The notes beneath the pieces are model-generated. The model was not told the DNA's origin, searched no databases, and saw nothing but the letters and a program-made list of their open reading frames with translations. Positions 62,901 through 64,000 of a DNA stretch of 64,000 bases are shown here, one piece after another. The translations under genes and the position numbers were made by a program. Location of the stretch: the NCBI GenBank assembly GCA_018857735.1, contig JABMCL010001079.1, positions 485,001-549,000 of the forward strand, given 5' to 3'. Within the stretch, counting starts at the first letter, position 1. Each line of letters begins with the position of its first letter. Origin of the DNA: Alviniconcha marisindica. Lineage: Eukaryota > Mollusca > Gastropoda > Provannidae.

Positions 62901-63030
62901 ACAGAAGTTACGCACATGAACAGTTCCGTCACTGAGCACTACAAGTTGAAAGTTTTGTGCATGCATCTTCCATTATTTCTTTGTTTCCAGGCCAACTCGG
63001 GAGGCAGAACAGAGGGCCTTACAAGTTCAG
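38090..63030 (+). CDS. TOM1L2: TOM1/TOM1L2-type VHS-GAT endosomal adaptor (last exon(s) off window)
   Basis: TOM1-family proteins link ubiquitinated cargo, Tollip and clathrin on endosomes. Exons: 38090-38147, 46255-46339, 46508-46592, 47392-47538, 48033-48167, 48720-48767 (tentative, weak donor), 50618-50911, 51330-51408, 52599-52741, 57126-57146 (21-nt microexon), 57181-57265, 58137-58263, 58525-58618, 60148-60216, 62991-63030. All phases close, giving about 503 codons so far. Exons 1-5 encode the VHS domain ([55 protein letters not shown]). A Pro/Gly/Met linker follows, then the GAT domain ([57 protein letters not shown]). The tail has a PPSY motif, NLIDLG, DFDMFAQ and [13 protein letters not shown]. 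The last visible exon (TEGLTSS) ends mid-codon with a GT donor, so a terminal exon lies beyond 64000. Synteny with DRC3 favours TOM1L2, but invertebrates probably have one TOM1/TOM1L2 gene. Confidence 0.95.
39459..39552. repeat. 61-bp tandem duplication, second copy interrupted by an LTR-like insertion
   Basis: A unit starting ACTTCACAAAATAAGC and ending TGAAGATACCTCCT is complete at 39459-39519. It starts again at 39520, is broken at 39552, and resumes after the insertion at 40791 or 40795 (TACCAGTGCCTGTCTGAAGA). Confidence 0.9.
39553..40790 (-). mobile_element. Probable solo LTR, 1,238 bp, with CCAG target-site duplication
   Basis: The element begins TGTAATGGAG and ends TTGCTCACA, that is TG...CA, flanked by CCAG at 39549-39552 and 40791-40794. 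The intact tandem copy next door (39459-39519) shows the pre-insertion sequence. On the minus strand an AATAAA (about 39645) lies roughly 90 bp from the end, fitting an LTR in minus orientation. There are no gag/pol reading frames. It lies in TOM1L2 intron 1. The family is unidentified. Confidence 0.75.
42991..43037. repeat. (AC)n microsatellite
   Basis: An AC run followed by AC-rich 40-50 bp repeats containing ACACTTTGTGCATG (to about 43200), in TOM1L2 intron 1. Confidence 0.9.
44838..45905 (+). repeat. Modular satellite of about 1.07 kb built from 46-bp and 25-bp units
   Basis: Every module starts TATGCATCTAGGAGA (rarely varied). Module A (46 bp) continues with CAGACCTGTGTGAGAACTAT. Modules B and B' (25 bp) continue with ATAGATATTA or ATAGATTTTA. 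Modules are ordered mostly A-B-B' (96 bp) with several A-B' (71 bp) and one A-B. The array lies in TOM1L2 intron 1, upstream of exon 2, and is followed by a (TA)n tract. Confidence 0.95.
46051..46117. repeat. (TA)n microsatellite
   Basis: A TA run of about 67 bp, 140 bp upstream of TOM1L2 exon 2. Confidence 0.95.
46989..47355. mobile_element. Foldback (MITE-like) element with arms of about 170 bp
   Basis: The left arm (about 46989-47160) and right arm (about 47180-47355) are near-perfect inverted copies around a 19-bp loop. Matching outer ends are AAGATCCAAACAT and its complement; inner ends are GAGCTATGT and ACATAGCTC. It has no coding capacity. It ends about 36 bp upstream of TOM1L2 exon 4, so it lies against the splice acceptor. 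A related end (GTGTTCTTTTGAACCTTTTA) is found again at 63268-63290. Confidence 0.88.
49247..49376. repeat. Poly-C (49247-49262) and poly-G (49358-49376) tracts
   Basis: Two homopolymer runs of opposite strand sense about 95 bp apart in a TOM1L2 intron. They could pair as a C/G stem in RNA or single-stranded DNA. Confidence 0.85.
51765..52110. repeat. Degenerate repeat rich in GAAGGTGACT / CTTCACC
   Basis: Imperfect copies of GTCAGCTTCACCTCTGAAGG, TGATTGAAGCCATCTTCACT and TGCCTGGTTGACTTC recur over about 350 bp in a TOM1L2 intron. One unit of about 115 bp is clearly duplicated (51783-51975). Confidence 0.75.
52971..53017. repeat. (CT)n tract
   Basis: A CT-rich pyrimidine run in a TOM1L2 intron. 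A similar run lies at about 57023-57092, directly upstream of the 21-nt microexon. Confidence 0.9.
53793..54304. mobile_element. Tc1/mariner-type MITE, 512 bp, TIR TTGGGTGATTCAG, TA target duplication
   Basis: Perfect 13-bp terminal inverted repeats (TTGGGTGATTCAG at the left, CTGAATCACCCAA at the right) are flanked on both sides by TA (53791-53792 and 54305-54306). The interior is GC-richer than the surrounding intron and has no transposase frame. It lies in a TOM1L2 intron. Confidence 0.88.
55405..55475. repeat. 35-bp direct duplication
   Basis: Two copies of AAATCAGAAA(G/A)AGAATATG followed by TAAGTTTATGTGTA. Confidence 0.85.
57126..57146 (+). CDS. TOM1L2: 21-nt in-frame microexon of TOM1L2
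   Basis: GTC CAA CCC AAA AGG ATC CAG (VQPKRIQ) is bounded by a TTTCCAG acceptor and a GTAAGA donor. Phases match exons 52599-52741 and 57181-57265 with or without it, so it may be a cassette exon. A long CT-rich tract precedes it. Confidence 0.65.
57318..57525 (+). repeat. GT-rich minisatellite, about 45-bp unit, about 5 copies
   Basis: Repeats of GTGTGTCACT followed by a GT run, then TTTGTGGGGA and GATGTG, immediately downstream of TOM1L2 exon 57181-57265. It ends in a G9-10 run. Confidence 0.8.
57934..58085 (+). repeat. 56-bp minisatellite up to the acceptor side of a TOM1L2 exon
   Basis: TTTCTCTCCGGAAGTATCTG plus TCTGATTTCAACAAGGACTT plus GAAAGTCCTGGACAGA occurs about 2.5 times. A final partial copy (ACAGATTTCTCTCC) runs into the pyrimidine tract of exon 58137-58263. 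Confidence 0.85.
58755..58885. repeat. Duplication of about 65 bp
   Basis: Two diverged copies of TGAAATCTGGGTACC (second copy TTTGGGTACC), GATCATTTGATA and TTTTGTGACTGTT in tandem. Confidence 0.75.
59080..59355 (+). repeat. 41-bp minisatellite, about 6.5 copies
   Basis: The unit GGGATAGTGATTC(A/C)TACAAA plus GTAAACAGGGCTGTTTTAACA is repeated with few changes, in a TOM1L2 intron. Confidence 0.92.
60356..60405 (+). repeat. Second copy of the dispersed SINE-like tail
   Basis: CCCTGATATAACCATACTGG then TTGACTGGGCATAAAACACC matches 25652-25700 at about nine positions in ten. The upstream sequence differs (T-rich). Confidence 0.65.
60639..60659. repeat. Poly-C tract (21 bp)
   Basis: A C run in a TOM1L2 intron, upstream of the possible dispersed repeat at 60767-61260. 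Confidence 0.9.
60767..61260. repeat. Possible dispersed repeat unit
   Basis: GC-richer than its surroundings and open for about 200 codons on the minus strand, but the reading is a Ser/Pro/Leu-rich shadow with no domain I recognise. The texture (AAGAAGAGGTGAGTTTTGAG, GGGAGAGGGTTG) resembles non-coding repeats common in marine invertebrate genomes. No second copy is in this window, so this rests on impression. Confidence 0.35.
61285..61900 (+). repeat. AT-rich minisatellite with a two-level period
   Basis: The core TTTTGTGGTTAAAGGACTGT plus ATCAAATTATTAGTTAAAAT recurs about nine times at roughly 50 bp. A longer insert (CATTTGCTTTGATG...TCTCCAAAAGCAGTGGCAGT) interrupts every few copies, giving a higher-order period near 200 bp. 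Confidence 0.9.
62575..62815 (+). repeat. Repeat of about 85 bp, 3 copies
   Basis: Each copy has CTTGCACTTCATCTCA, CAGGAGTGACT, TACAAAC, and a GATATTTTCTGATTAAATAT end. Copies differ at about one position in eight. They lie about 170 bp upstream of the last visible TOM1L2 exon. Confidence 0.85.
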
Positions 63031-64000
63031 GTATGTGAGGATTCTGCTTTGGTTTTATTCGGTCGGACATACAGCTGTCTGTGTACTTTTAACACCATTT
63101 AGTATTTGTCCTTTAATTTCATTCCGGACACCTGTCTTATTTTTCTTTTTGAGTTTAATTCCACCCCCTCCCCTCCCCCACCTCCCACCAGGAACAAAGT
63201 TGGGGGGACATTGAAATAATCTCGTTGAATTTGTTGAAGTATCAGCTTTGTGTTTGTGTCCTAAGAAATAAGTGTTCTTTTGAACCTTTTATGCGTTTGA
63301 AGTATCAGCTTATTACATACAGTTAGCAGATTTTTATTGTCGGATTTTTAAATGGCTTGCAATGAAGTACTTTGATTGTGGACCTGGAACCAGTGTGTTG
63401 GTTAAACCCTGCCTCTTGTAGTTATTGGTTTTTATCCTTTGTCAGTTTGCAGTAGATTTACTATGGTTTGTCATACTTCATGAGTCTGTGTGAATTTAAC
63501 ATTGATTTGTAAATGTATTTTCCCATTTCTTCCTCTTGCATAAAAGAACCTGCTGACTGGGGCTTAACACCAGGTCGATAGAGCAAATTTTGGTGTAAAT
63601 CTGTTCATAGTGTGATTGAAAATTCACTGCTCTCGTGTGAACATCACTTTCACTTTGGTCACAAAAGACACTTAAATCATGACAACAAAACTGGTCTCTT
63701 GAGCGTCAAAGTAATTACTGACATCTTGTACGTCATCTATGTTCCGTGGTGACACAAGAGACCGATGCCAGGCACGATTCTTTTTTAGAGCCGAGATGCC
63801 CGTTGCCCAAATGTGATGCCCAAATGTGACTGTGTTTAGCGACCGTTTGCGACTGGCTCTGACCGCATGCTGGTTTGTTGTGTTGTTCACGCAGACTGAT
63901 GGGCGGGGCAGGGCAGGCATGTGGCAGTGGATGTAGGTAGCCCTTCCCTCACTGCATGCTCTTACAGTCACGCCGCATTGTTCACCCCTCTCCCTCATCT
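63031..64000. other. TOM1L2 intron, to window end
   Basis: No further TOM1L2 exon is recognised; the expected terminal acidic exon is not here. 63268-63290 resembles the outer end of the foldback element at 46989-47355. The rest is unremarkable. Confidence 0.55.

Overview
The window is eukaryotic nuclear DNA from an animal. Coding blocks of 21-475 bp have GT/AG junctions that join in phase and are scattered through AT-rich introns full of AC/GT, AT and homopolymer microsatellites. Protein similarity, intron style and two short dispersed-repeat tails of a type I associate with molluscs suggest a mollusc, perhaps a gastropod. The phylum-level call is an inference. There are no prokaryotic operons, rRNA genes or convincing tRNA genes.

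Five genes alternate in strand. (1) 383-9689, minus: BUB1B/BubR1, 5' part. Thirteen exons carry KEN1, the TPR region, ABBA motifs, the Bub3-binding GLEBS motif and an acidic ABBA3-like motif. The kinase-like end lies off the left edge. (2) 14703-20074, minus: GID4, the Pro/N-degron receptor of the CTLH E3 ligase, complete in five exons. (3) 20224-26712, plus: ATPAF2, a mitochondrial F1-ATPase assembly chaperone, complete in eight exons. (4) 27751-37441, minus: DRC3/LRRC48, a nexin-dynein regulatory complex subunit of motile cilia, ten exons recognised. (5) 38090 to beyond 63030, plus: TOM1/TOM1L2, a VHS-GAT endosomal adaptor, complete except for its last exon(s).

The main large-scale observation is gene order. 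GID4(-) ATPAF2(+) DRC3(-) TOM1L2(+) matches, as I recall it, the order and alternating orientation of the same four genes at human 17p11.2. It gives two head-to-head promoters (GID4/ATPAF2 and DRC3/TOM1L2) and one tail-to-tail junction (ATPAF2/DRC3). The four proteins share no obvious pathway (protein degradation, ATP synthase assembly, ciliary motility, endosomal sorting), so shared regulatory DNA rather than a joint function may hold them together.

The second theme is repeats, some built from exon ends. In DRC3 the 3' end of one exon plus its splice donor has been amplified into an array of about 16 copies. In BUB1B the 3' end of the last TPR exon is present in three tandem copies. In DRC3 a splice acceptor is duplicated. 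Introns also hold a probable solo LTR with its empty target site preserved next door, two MITE-like elements (one a long foldback, one with TA target duplication), a modular satellite of about 1 kb, and several minisatellites. Exon coordinates were worked out by eye from splice consensus and phase and may be off by a base or two.
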